Source: Topomyia yanbarensis (lineage: Eukaryota > Arthropoda > Insecta > Diptera > Culicidae). From it: DNA of 64,000 nucleotides. The notes under the pieces were generated by a model. It had not been told where the DNA came from, did no database searches, and was given only the letters and a program-made list of their open reading frames with translations. Shown here piece after piece: positions 55,001-63,650 of the stretch. Within the stretch, counting starts at the first letter, position 1. Every line of letters starts with the position of its first letter. The position numbers and the translations under genes were made by a program. The stretch spans positions 416,588,044 to 416,652,043 of the forward strand of contig NC_080671.1 of the NCBI RefSeq assembly GCF_030247195.1, written 5' to 3'.

Positions 55001-55706
55001 TGATACTTTGCCCACCGATCATTACTTTATTGTCTCGGATAGCCTCAGCTCAATCGAGGCTCTCCGTTCAATGAAACCTAGAAAGCACATTCCATATTTT
55101 CTGGGGAAAATCTGGGAGCGCCTGCGTGCTTTGTCTGTAAGATCGTACAAGATTACCTTAGTTTGGGTTCCCTCGCATTGCTCCATTCCAGGTAATGAAG
55201 AAGCGGACTCTTTAGCTAAGGCGGGCGCTTTACAAGGTGACATATATGAAAGACCAATTAGCTTCAGCGAATTTTTCAGTATTACTCATCAGAGAACCCT
55301 CGAAAGTTGGCAAACATCATGGAGCAATGGTGAACTGGGAAGGTGGCTACATTCGATAATCCCTAAGGTATCGACGAAACCTTGGTTCAGAGGGATGGAT
55401 GTGGGTCGGGATTTCATTCGCGTGATGTCTCGGCTCATGTCCAATCACTACACGCTGGACGCACATCTCCGGCGTATTGGGCTCGTGGATAGCGGTATCT
55501 GCGCTTGTGGCAACGGTTATCACGAAATCGAACATGTTGTTTGGGCATGCGCCGAGTACTGTTCTGCCAGATCTCAACTATTCGATTCCCTTCGGGCCCG
55601 AGGAAGATCACCCAATGTCCCGGTTCGAGATGTACTAGCAAGCCGCGATATTCTCTACATGTCCCTTATATACACGTTCCTCAAAACCATCAATATCCAA
55701 ATTTAA
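52020..55706 (+). CDS. ORF2: APE endonuclease, reverse transcriptase, RNase H polyprotein
   Basis: From the first ATG (52020) the protein has 1228 residues. A non-ATG start (TTG at 52008) is also in frame, but I prefer ATG because ATGGCTAA joins the two ORFs and is kept in the old copy. Domains: endonuclease, about 15-230, with GDFNSH at 141 and SDH at 216-218; RT, about 440-760, with YRPI at 500, FLDIKGAFDS at 569 (catalytic Asp 571), GLPQGS at 626, and LADD at 658-661 (two catalytic Asp, but Leu instead of the usual Tyr/Phe); RNase H with Asp 950, Glu 983, Asp 1007 and Asp 1063; a C-terminal Cys/His motif (CACG...HEIEHVVWAC) from 1161. It nicks the target, copies the RNA, and removes it. 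The frame has no interruption. Confidence 0.95.
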   Translation: MANSSNEVKDLITVLQWNCRSIIPKIDSFKILLNNLKCDAFALCETWLTSEITLHFHDFNIIRLDREDSYGGVLLGIKKCYSFNRIDLPSTPGIEVVACQTRIKGKDLCIASTYIPPRASVSHRRLCDIAELLPAPRLVLGDFNSHGTAWGCLHDDNRSTLLHELCDNFNMTILNTGEMTRIPAPPARPSALDLSLCSTSLRLDCMWKVVSDPHGSDHLPIVINIANGSGPPNTINVSYDLTRNIDWKSYASAISEKVESTQELPPEEEYGFLAGLILDTAIQAQTKRVPDANSRGRPPNPWWDKECSDVYAEKAAAYKTFRDDGLPASYRQYAMAETRMKSLIKAKKRSYWRRFVDGLTRETSMSTLWSTARRLRNRNSTNESVEYSNRWIFDFAKKVCPDSAPAQKIYRAASPHNNANETPFSMVEFSLALLSCNNKAPGPDRIKFNLLKNLPDSAKRRLLNLFNKFLEGNIVPHDWRQVKVIAIQKPGKPASDHNSYRPIAMLSCIRKLFEKMILFRLDNWVEANGLLSDTQFGFRKGKGTNDCLALLSTEIQMAYASKEQMASVFLDIKGAFDSVSIKILSEKLHQHGLSPTLNNFLLNLLSEKHMHFSHGDLSTSRISYMGLPQGSCLSPLLYNFYVNDIDECLVNSCTLRQLADDGVISITGPKAVDLQGPLQDTLDNLSAWALQLGIEFSTEKTELVVFSRKREPAQLQLQLMGQTIAQVSTFKYLGVWFDSKGTWGYHIRYLKQKCQQRINFLRTITGTWWGAHPGDLIRLYQTTILSVMEYGSFCFRSAANIHFIKLERIQYCCLRIALGCMHSTHTMSLEVLAGVLPLKNRFWELSYRLLIRCDILNPLVIANFERLIELNSQTRFMSLYFDYMAQNINPSSYYPNRVNLFHASDSTVFFDTSMKDEIRGIPDHIRPQVIPSIFHSKFREVDCNKMFYTDGSSLDGSTGFGIFNQNLTASFKLNDPTSVYVAELAAIQYTLGIIDTLPTDHYFIVSDSLSSIEALRSMKPRKHIPYFLGKIWERLRALSVRSYKITLVWVPSHCSIPGNEEADSLAKAGALQGDIYERPISFSEFFSITHQRTLESWQTSWSNGELGRWLHSIIPKVSTKPWFRGMDVGRDFIRVMSRLMSNHYTLDAHLRRIGLVDSGICACGNGYHEIEHVVWACAEYCSARSQLFDSLRARGRSPNVPVRDVLASRDILYMSLIYTFLKTINIQI

Positions 55707-56653
55707 ATGCCCCTATCTTTTCTCTTATCATTCCCAGAAGTGCCCTCTTCCGCCTACCGTACCGTATCTGAGCCGTACTACGAAATCGTCTGGAGGAACC
55801 CCTGCCGGCTCGAGGAAAACCGCCCGGCGTCCCAATACTTGATACATCCGTTCGAATCTGTAATCCTGGCCGTTGATTCCTGATGCCGGAAACTGAAGTT
55901 TATATCCCCCCCCCCCCGTTCAGTCTTGTCCACCCTCTCTCCCATGTCTCTGATACACAGATGTATGTCTTCACCCCCTTCTCCCCTTGAATATCTTCCC
56001 AAAACTTATGTGCCTCCCTATCTTCTAGTGTTAGTTGATCAATCCATTCGAATCTGTAATCCTGGCCGTTAATTCCTGATGCCGGAAACTGAAAGTTTAT
56101 ATCTCACCCCCCCCCCCCCCCCTTCAGCCTTGTCCACCCACCCTCCCATGTCTCTGATACACAGATGTATGACTTCACCCCCTTCTCCCCTTGAATATCT
56201 TCCCAAAATTTATGTGCCCCCCTATCTTCTAGTTTTAGTTGAACAATATTTAATCTCGTTAAGAAATGCGCAACAGTACCACTACTTTAAAATAGTCCTA
56301 ATTAATTCCCCTTAATCTTGAACCACTCTTTCTAGTTATCTCTAGTTAATAAGCTTGTAAAATGTTCCGCTTAGTTAATAATTATTTTTTCTACAATCTC
56401 CCTTCTAAAAATCATAAAGTGAATTACTATACAAAGAACACACAAATGACCCGTCCCCCAAATCTTACGAATATTATACTATACCCTCTTTTATATGTAT
56501 AAGTTAGCTGTAGTTTTTTTTTAGTTTTATTATATAAAACAAAATAATATTGAAATGTGTATCCCCCTAGTTTTAAGAAATTCAAAATGTAAAACAATGA
56601 AAAAATGGCACCTTTAAGCTAACGCATACGTGCCTTATCAAATAAACAAATTG
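55707..56653 (+). other. 3' UTR of the I-like element with a 196-bp tandem duplication
   Basis: A segment of about 196 bases (55841-56036; phrases TTCGAATCTGTAATCCTGGC, GATGCCGGAAACTGAA, a C12-C17 run, TGATACACAGATGTATG, CCTTGAATATCTTCCC) is repeated at 56037-56244 with minor changes and a longer C run. Then comes a stretch shared with the old copy (from TATATGTATAAGTTAGCTG at about 56494), and AATAAA at 56641, about 13 bases before the A tail. The 3' UTR is the region recognised by the RT in this kind of element. Confidence 0.8.
56037..56244 (+). repeat. Second unit of the 196-bp tandem duplication in the 3' UTR
   Basis: Period measured between identical TTCGAATCTG words at 55851 and 56047, giving 196. 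The second unit is slightly longer because its C run is longer. The old copy has a deletion across this region, so it cannot show whether the duplication is ancestral. Confidence 0.8.
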
Positions 56654-56665
56654 AAAAAAAAAAAA

Positions 56666-56678
56666 AAAGCATTCATTT
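56666..56678. repeat. 13-bp target duplication, right
   Basis: AAAGCATTCATTT, identical to 50385-50397 on the other side of the I-like element. It follows the polyA tail directly. Confidence 0.85.
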
Positions 56679-58130
56679 GTTATTATGTGGATAGTTCGAG
56701 CATTAGTGAGCTTCATAATATATGTCTAGTGCATTTTCACTCAATAAAATTCAGTTTACGTCTGAAACCGAACATATGCGAACCCGAAAGCGCAATGTCG
56801 GGAGAATGAATGACGAGGGAAACGAATCAAACATTTCATTCATCGCGGCGGACAGGAATTGAATTTCGGTTCTCTTTCAAGTTCACGCTGGGATGTCATT
56901 TTTTTAAGCTCTGGTTACATTTAACAAAATATACGTAAATTGCAAGATAACAGTAATCAGGGGATTTCTTTTGGTTAGTGCACAGTCCTATAGTAGATAA
57001 AATTCCGTCTAGTTTAGTAAATTAATTCATTGAAACATCTCTTTTGTATTGTCCAAAAATCCATGAATTCCGAAATTAAACCTGTAAGCTTCGTGTGCTC
57101 AAATATAATATTTGCTTAATCTAGGTAAATACAGCTATAGTTCTTATTTATGCTTTGTAGAGAAATCAGTAGTATTTTTTGTACACCCTTTACAGGTCAA
57201 GAAACAAAATTACTGGTCTGTCTTTTGTCATAGTTTCAAGGATCTAGTAAAAGAATTGTCTAGAAAAATAAGCCTGTCTAATGATATAAAAAGTATCAAT
57301 TTCATAAAAGAATAGGATCAGCGAAAAATCTGAATACTTAAATAGATAAATAATTAGTTGTTCTCACTTGTCTGAAAATAGTCTTTAATGTATCATCATT
57401 TAAATTGAAAATTATTATAAATTTGAGTTGAATAGGAGTTGAACCGTTTCTGTGCATCTACAAATCGCCTGCCTAATCAGAAGATTTGGAGCGAATCTCG
57501 ACATTCTCTTGTATTTGTATTTAAATAAATGAGTCTTAATGAACTATACTAAAAAGAAATGACCAAAATTGGCATGCGCGGAACTAATGAAGAAGTCGAA
57601 GATGTCGTTATAATCGATGCGACGGGCCATTTCTAATATCGGTTGTTAGCAGCGTAGTTAGTGTTGTGCATTTCAGTGTTCGAGAACAAAGAGCACGGAT
57701 TGGTGTGATAGAAGATCGGGAACATCATATTCAGCCATAAGAAGCTTAGACACGAAAGTAGTTTACGACGCGGGTCTACGATCTTCTAAAGTGTGTAGTC
57801 CTAATAATCGACAACGATCTTCGTATGGTTCAGGTTCAGCGGATCGTTCCAAGGTAATCGACGTAACGCATATCGTATGAATCTGCGCTAGAAAACCTCA
57901 CTTCGTTGGCTTCAAGTTGTATAATGGGAGCACCCACGTTTGCAAATTCCAACGATGAAAATGGTAGCTTATAAATTAATAATAAAAACCAAACTCAAAA
58001 GCAAGAATTAGTCGATGTACTATACCATTTCTTGTATCAGACAACATATTGTCTATTGCCTTAGTTTTGGAACTGTTTTCACTAAGAAATTTTCAAAATT
58101 ACATTCAGTTTCAAGAGACTATCTCAAGTC
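56679..58130. other. Interior of the hAT-like element, right part; no gene seen
   Basis: AT-rich sequence up to the right inverted end at 58150-58182. The two longest frames (67-68 codons) have no domain. The absence of a transposase in both halves suggests a non-autonomous or decayed element. Confidence 0.5.
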
Positions 58131-58190
58131 ACCAGAACAAGTTGTAAGCCCCTCCCGAAACAAAATCCTGGCTACGGGCCTGTGTGTGAC

Positions 58191-58345
58191 CAACAATTGC
58201 GCATCGGTTACTCGGAGATGACCGAACCGATTTTCTCAAAACAAGTCTCAAATGAAAAGTATGATATGCAGATGGGTGCAGCGTCGCCCCCCCCCCCCCC
58301 TCCCACATACTCTTACACCTCCACTTTTCATCAACGTTCTTTCCG
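58191..58345. repeat. Mosquito hairpin-ended repeat, copy C (right part)
   Basis: It continues the copy split by the hAT-like element: ATCGGTTACTCGGAGATGAC, GAACCGATTTTCTC, TCAAATGAAAAGTA, ATATGCAG, and a C14-C15 run that corresponds to the G-rich part at 19830-20039. It ends near the start of the Jockey-like element. Confidence 0.7.
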
Positions 58346-58469
58346 GACGTGAAAGTCTCTTTTTAGATTGGCCGAAGAGGAGAATGTCGAGTTACAGCGG
58401 AGGAATTGATTGGCCACAAACGACTACTCCAGTATCTTACGGAGAAGTTATATAAATTTTATTCGTATG

Positions 58470-58995
58470 ATTTCAAGACAGATAGACCATTCAAGGCTGT
58501 CTTGAAAGGCTACAAGGTCAAAGTTTGGATGAAATATCCAACGAATTGAAAAATTTACTTGGCTTTTCTCCGTCACAAGTTATTCTTATGAAGAGAAAGG
58601 CTAGCGGCGATAACACGCCAGTACGCTCTGGAATTATCCAGGAGCTTTATTTAATTCGTTTTAACCGTAATGAGGTTAATAATTTGAAAGTATTTGAAAA
58701 AGCACGTTTTATGTTTCACGTGCGAGTAAAGTGGGAACATTATAGATGACATGGGGGCAGAATTCAAAATCTGACCCAGTGTCGTAGATGCCAAGGCTTT
58801 GGGCACGGCACAAAAAATTGTCATTTGGATTCCAAACGTATGATCTGTGGTGATAAATCGCACACTAAAGATACTTGTCCGGTGAAAAAAACCACAAAAA
58901 GTTTCAAATGCGCTAATTGTAGCGAAAATCATAAATCGAATTTCTGGGGTTGTCCAGTTCGAGAAAAAATTATAAATTACAATTACTTTAAATAA
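58470..58995 (+). pseudogene. ORF1 remnant of a Jockey/Juan-like retrotransposon
   Basis: RPFKAVLKGYK-type sequence near 58484 begins a segment typical of Jockey-clade ORF1: LKNLLGFSPSQVILMKRKAS, IQELYLIRFNRNEVNNLKVFEKARF, and then zinc knuckles CRRCQGFGHGTKNC (about 58780-58820), MICGDKSHTKDTC (one cysteine lost), and CANCSENHKSNFWGC. The CCHC array binds the RNA. Frameshifts near 58515, 58750 (TGA) and 58840 disrupt it. The N-terminal part upstream of 58470 is not recognisable. Confidence 0.75.
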
Positions 58996-60157
58996 TCATT
59001 TAAATTTATTAAATTGGAATGCTCGTTCATTAAAAACGTGCGAAGATGAATTTTTCAACTTCTTGAGGATACATAATGTGCATATAGCCGTTGTGACCGA
59101 AACTTTTTTAAAACCAAATATTAAATTGAAGAGTAACTCTAATTTTGTTATTCGTCGATTTGATCGAATTGTTGGATTCGGCGGAGGAATCGCAATAGCG
59201 GTTAATCGCAGGATCAAACATTCCGTTACGCCGTCTCTTGACACCAAGGTGATCGAGAGTTTGGGTATCGAAGTTGAAACTGATCTGGGTATCCTTTTTA
59301 TTGCTGCAGCCTATTTGCCTTTTCAGTGCACTGGCGAGCAAATTAATTTCTTGAAAGGAGACTTACAAAAACTTACAAGAAATCGGTCGCAATTCTTCAT
59401 AATCGGTGATTGTAACGCCAAACACCGAGCCTGGAATAATGCTCAAAGCAATTCCAACAGTAAACTACTTTTTAATGATTGCTCTGCTGGTTATTATTCA
59501 GTTTTGTTCCCGAATGGTACTACGTGCTATTCGTCTGTAAGGAATCCATCAACAATTGATTTGGTTTTGACAGATCAAAGTCACATTTGTAGTGAATTGA
59601 TTACACGTGCTGACTTTGATTCTGATCATCTTCCAGAAACTTTTTCACTTTCTCAAGAAGCTGTTTCCAATCCCATTAGCTCAGTGTTCAATTATCACAA
59701 AGCGAATTGGGAAAGGTACAAAATTTATATTGAGAATAATTTTAATCATGACGTTGATTTACAAAATAAAGCTGACATTGATACGGCATTACAAAATTTA
59801 AGTAATTCTATAGTTGAGGCTAGAAATTTATCAGCACCAACAACACAGAAAAAATTTAATACTCCTATTATTGACGACGATCTTCAACTTCTGATTCGCT
59901 TGAAGAATGTTCGAAGACCTCAATATCAACGTTCTCGTGATCCTGCTATGAAACGTATCTATCAGGATCTACAAAAAGAAATTAAGCATAGAAGAAAAGA
60001 AAATTTCGTGAAAGAGGTTGAACAAATCAAGCCAAATTCTAAACCTTTCTGGAAACTTTCTAAGGTTCTTAAGAAACCTCAGAAACCAATTCCAGCTTTG
60101 AAGGAAGGTACTTCTTACAAACGAAGAAAAAGCTCAAAAACTTGCTCAGCAGTTTGA
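58995..60157 (+). pseudogene. ORF2 endonuclease and linker of the Jockey/Juan-like element
   Basis: The frame begins LNLLNWNARSLKTC near 59005 and runs open from 59063 to 60157 (364 codons). Endonuclease landmarks are VVTETFLKPN (Glu), GFGGGIAIAVNRR, IIGDCNAKHRAWNN (about 59400-59440; Asp and Asn), and FDSDHLPETFSL (SDH about 59620-59628). A basic linker with RRPQYQRSRDPAMKRIYQDLQKEIKHRR leads to the RT. The endonuclease seems nearly intact by motif. A frameshift at about 60110 ends the frame before the RT. Confidence 0.85.
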
Positions 60158-62000
60158 GAGCGTCCATAATTTTAATCTCAATGTTGTGAGTCCTATTGAA
60201 ACCGAAGTCTTACAAAAATATGAAAACGTTTCAAATCAAGTATTGTCTCTAGACGATATTGTTAAAACTATGATGAGATCAAATCCATCATGAAAAAGTT
60301 TAAAAAATTGAAAGCTCCAGGTTATGATGGAATTTTCAACATTCTTCTTAAAAACCTTCCTGAAATCACCATGAGATACTTGGTCAAAATATTCAACAAA
60401 TGTTTTGAATTAGCATACTCCTCTGAAAGATGGAAAAATGCCAAGATTATTCCTATTTTGAAGCCAGATAAAAACACATCAGAAGCATCTAGAGATCGAC
60501 CAATTAGTTTACTCTCTTTTATTAGTAATTTATTTGAAAAAATCATCGTAACTAGAATGATGTCACATATCAATGAGAATTCTATTTTTCTTCCTGAGCA
60601 GTTTGGATTTCGTATTGGACATTCAACTACTCATCAACTTGTGAGAGTAACTAACATGATAAAGGCAAATATCTCGGAGGGCTATTCCACTGGAGTTGCT
60701 CTTCTAGACATCGAAAAAGCTTTCGACAGTGTTTGGCACAAAGGATTAATTGCCAAAATGTGGGATTTCAATTTTCCAATTTAAATAATAAAGATGATTA
60801 AAAATTATCTTAGGGGCCGTACACAAATGACGTAGCTTTTTTTCATCGATTTTTGACCCCTCCCTCACCCCTCGTAGCATTTGGTCACAAAATTCTAACC
60901 TCCCCCTCGTAAATAACGTAGCATTTACCCACCCCCTCCCCCTCGTCCCATGCACAACGCCCGGGTGATGAAAAAAATTACATGTTTTTATAACAGCAAA
61001 TTACGTGCAAAATAAGCCCATTTCATCACAAATATAGTGTTGATAGTTTTGTTTTGAATTTTATATGTCAAGGGGAGCATGAAGAGAAGTTCTCTCAATC
61101 CTGTAGCTGCCAATGATTCTAAGAAGCATACGTTCATCTAAATTACTAAATTTAGTTTGGTTGATTCCGAAGTGAAAATTTAATTCAGCTTCCAAACTAA
61201 GACTACTTGTTAGCAACATTAGCTAACTAATGTAGCAAGTGCTACGTCATTTATGCATGGCCCCTTACTAATCATACCCTACGGGTTTCTTATCAGAATT
61301 GTAAATCTAATAAGCTACCCGTTAAAGCAGGTGTCCCTCAAGGATCAAGCGTCGCACCAATACTATACAATATTTACCTCTGATCTTCCAAATCTACCTA
61401 CAGACTGTAAAAAGTCACTTTTCTGTGATGATACTAGCATCTCAGCCACTGGTAGGAGTCTTTGTATTATCTGCAGTCGACTGCAACGAAGCTTGAATAT
61501 TTTCAATGATTACCTGTAAAAAATGGAAAATTTCCCCTAATGCGACAAAAACACAATTGATTGTGTTTCCGCATAACCCAAGAGCTCCTTCTCTTAAACC
61601 AAATAATAACCATATTATTAAATTTGATGGTTTGAATTTAACGGGGTCAGATCAAGTTAAATACTTGGGTTTGATTTACGATAAAAAACTCACTTTAAAG
61701 GATCACATTGAGGGAATCCATACAAAATGCAACAAATATATAAAATGTTTATACCCTCTTATAAACAGGAATTCTAGGCTCTGCCTAACGAACAAACTAT
61801 TAATTTATAAACAAATATTTAGACCGGCAATGCTATATGCAGTGCCAATCTGGGCAAGTTGTTGTGCTACTAGGAAGAAAACGCTTCAAAGGATTCAGAA
61901 TAAAATTCTGAAAATGCTTTTGAAGCGTCCTCTCTGGTTTAGCACAAATGAGTTGCACAGACTCGCAAACATAGAAAGATTATAAATTATGACGAACAGA
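60158..62000 (+). pseudogene. Reverse transcriptase of the Jockey/Juan-like element, split by a MITE
   Basis: The frame 60290-60784 carries KKLKAPGYDGIFNILLKNL, ASRDRPISLLSFISNLFEKII, FLPEQFGFRIGHSTTHQL and LLDIEKAFDSVWHKGLI (catalytic Asp). The Harbinger-like MITE at 60813-61264 follows. After it come KAGVPQGSSVAPILYNIYL (about 61327), FCDDTSISATG (61420, catalytic CDD, with Cys in place of Ala) and, in a 159-codon frame, FDGLNLTGSDQVKYLGLIYDKKLTL and the C-terminal NELHRLANI near 61960. No RNase H follows, as expected of Jockey elements. Stops and frameshifts add to the MITE disruption. Confidence 0.85.
60813..61264. mobile_element. Harbinger-like MITE, 452 bp, inserted in the Jockey RT
   Basis: The ends are GGGGCCGTACACAAATGACG and, reverse-complemented, GGGGCCATGCATAAATGACG. 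TTA at 60810-60812 and 61265-61267 is a 3-bp TWA target duplication. The interior is C-rich on this strand. The core ACAAATGACGTAGC resembles the MITE at 13330-13670, but the outer GGGGCC differs from its GGAACC. Confidence 0.85.
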
Positions 62001-62309
62001 ATTATAAGCAACTTCCGACAAAAATCGTTGCAATCTTCAATTCCAACGATTAGCTCTCTTTATAGATTATAAGTTAGTTTATAAGATTTGTTTAGCTCCT
62101 TATTCACAAGACAAGTAGGTTTAAAACATCCTACTGAAAAAAATACTTAACTGCGAAAGCATATTATATCTTAATAATAATTAACTGAATCATGTAAACA
62201 ATAGGGATGAAAAGTCACCACTTGTGGCTGAACACCCAATATACTAAATTAGAAATGTAATGCAAACAAAACAATATAATCAAATAGAAAATAATATTAA
62301 AAAAAATTG
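62001..62309 (+). mobile_element. 3' UTR and tail of the Jockey/Juan-like element
   Basis: AT-rich sequence with GTAGGTTTAAAACATCCTACTG (a small hairpin around 62118-62140) and an A-rich end (AATATTAAAAAAAATTG at about 62290-62308), which would be the 3' tail. The next element, a copy of the hairpin-ended repeat, begins directly after. The boundary is inferred. Confidence 0.5.
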
Positions 62310-62645
62310 ACAATTGAACCGATTTTCTCAAACTTAGTCTCAAATGAACTACTGGTTGAGAAGTGCGGTCATACAGTAAATCCCCATATAAACTGGTACC
62401 GCCATGATATCTAGATGATGCAAAACTTATGCAAATGGGTGTTAAGTTACTTAGATTATCAGGCCCGTAGTCGGTTTGATCACATTGACCACCTAGGACG
62501 GTCTTGATATCCCCGAGAACTTGCAAATGGCCATTCGTCAGGAAATTCTTGACCGATTTCTTCTAAATATGAAACGATTGAGGCAATGCTTTAGTTGGCT
62601 GCTACTGAATTCCATCCCGATCTGACTTTTAGCAAGAAGACACTA
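62310..62645. repeat. Mosquito hairpin-ended repeat, copy D (partial)
   Basis: GAACCGATTTTCTCAAACTT, CTCAAATGAA, CCCATATAAACTGGTACC, GATGATGCAAAAC and TTGACCAC match the inner subunits of copy C (48222-48480). The hairpin end and tetranucleotide array are absent, so it is a fragment. Confidence 0.65.
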
Positions 62646-62891
62646 TTGAACTAATGCTGATTTAGCCAATTAAGTATGGTTTTTTTTAAATGTTTCAGCG
62701 TCGACACGTAGCTCATCAAGTTCGTGAATGGCGAGCAATTGTATATAGGTGTTTTAAGAATGTAATAGTCATTTCCACAATTATATTGAACATAACCAGC
62801 CATGGAATCATAGTTTGGAGAATTGAGAAAAGCATAATTGCCCCACTAGATGGATTAAAACATGTTTTTCTTCAGTGTACAGTGTTTCCTA
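62646..62891. other. No supported gene
   Basis: A short spacer with a 72-codon frame (62690-62908) that runs into the next repeat and has no domain. Confidence 0.5.
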
Positions 62892-63574
62892 GGGCATCGC
62901 AAAAATAATTTTTTTTGAATTCTCCAAGGCCCCCTCCTCTTTGACCAATGTCAAAGTAAACTCAGATACCAAATTTCACATCATTTGGACAATTCTAGAC
63001 TCCCGCTCACTTCGCCTGAAATTTTTGAAACTGGTACTATGGGAAAATATAGAGGAAAAATATATTAAATGCTATAACTTTTGAAGTAGCAATCTGAAAA
63101 TTTCAATTTATATTTTTTTTAAAGATAATAATATTAGTATTTGAATGGAGATGTTCCTGTTTCTAGAAAAATACGGGGAAATGGGATACTGGGTCATTTT
63201 TCCCCGAAAATCCCCTATTTTCAATAATTTTTCTGCTCCGTGTACAAATCATACATATTTTGCGGTTTTTCTAATGTCGAAAAATCTCAGAAGTCGAACG
63301 GAACCTTTTTTACCTTTGTCCGAATACGAGAAGTTGGGGTTACAGAGCCTTTTGTCATTTATATTTAATTTTATCATTTTCTCGTGCATATATCTCTATT
63401 ATTCTTCAGTCAATTTTAATAAATTGTACCTTATTTAACGTGGAGAATGCTTAGAAATAAAATAAAAATAGATTTGTTACCGGTTAAATTCAGAAACATC
63501 AAATTATCTGACATATAGTCTTGATTTCACATTTTTATAATAAAATCGCACATATTAACTCCAGTTAACTACAG
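62892..63574. mobile_element. Long-inverted-repeat element, left arm; same family as 1-1287
   Basis: From GGGCATCGCAAAAATAAT at about 62893 through GGGAAAATATAGAGG (63040), ACGAGAAGTTGGGGTTA (63330) and TTGTTACCGGTTAAATTCAG (63472) it follows the arm seen in the first 1.3 kb. It stops near 63570, before the central part, where a hAT-like end is inserted. The 97-codon frame within is a by-product. Confidence 0.7.
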
Positions 63575-63650
63575 TGGCGTAGCCAGAAATTTGGTTTGGA
63601 GGGGGTTTTGACGAAAATCATAGATTTTTCAAAAATGTTGGCGGGTCTAT
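63575..63650. mobile_element. hAT-like end (CAGTGGCGTAGCCAG family)
   Basis: CAGTGGCGTAGCCAGAAATTTGG followed by a G run matches the left ends at 9015 and 29072. It continues as TTTTGACGAAAATCATAG and is recognisable only to about 63650. Confidence 0.6.

Larger units (their letters stand above)
50398..56665 (+). mobile_element. Full-length, apparently intact I-like non-LTR retrotransposon, 6.27 kb
   Basis: The element has a 5' UTR (50398-50704), ORF1, ORF2 with RNase H, a 3' UTR with a 196-bp tandem duplication, an AATAAA word at 56641, and a polyA tail (about 56654-56667). AAAGCATTCATTT occurs at 50385-50397 and 56666-56678, a 13-bp target duplication (the first As may be shared with the tail). 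An ORF2 with APE endonuclease plus RNase H and a knuckle-bearing ORF1 points to the I group, possibly a Loner-type lineage; the exact family cannot be fixed without a tree. Both ORFs are open, so it may be active or recently so. It is the youngest insertion in the nest. Confidence 0.9.
48824..58182. mobile_element. hAT-like element, about 3.1 kb before a retrotransposon inserted into it
   Basis: The left end CAGGCACGTAGCTAGAGGGG and the reverse complement of the right end CAGGCCCGTAGCCAGGATTT agree at 13 of the first 15 bases. TGTGTGAC is duplicated on both sides. The sequence just outside joins cleanly into one copy of the hairpin-ended repeat (GTGTGTGAC then CAACAATTGCGCATCGGTTA), confirming that the ends are right. 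The inner DNA is 48824-50397 and 56679-58182; I find no transposase frame there (the longest frames are about 65 codons), so it is decayed or non-autonomous. Confidence 0.8.
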
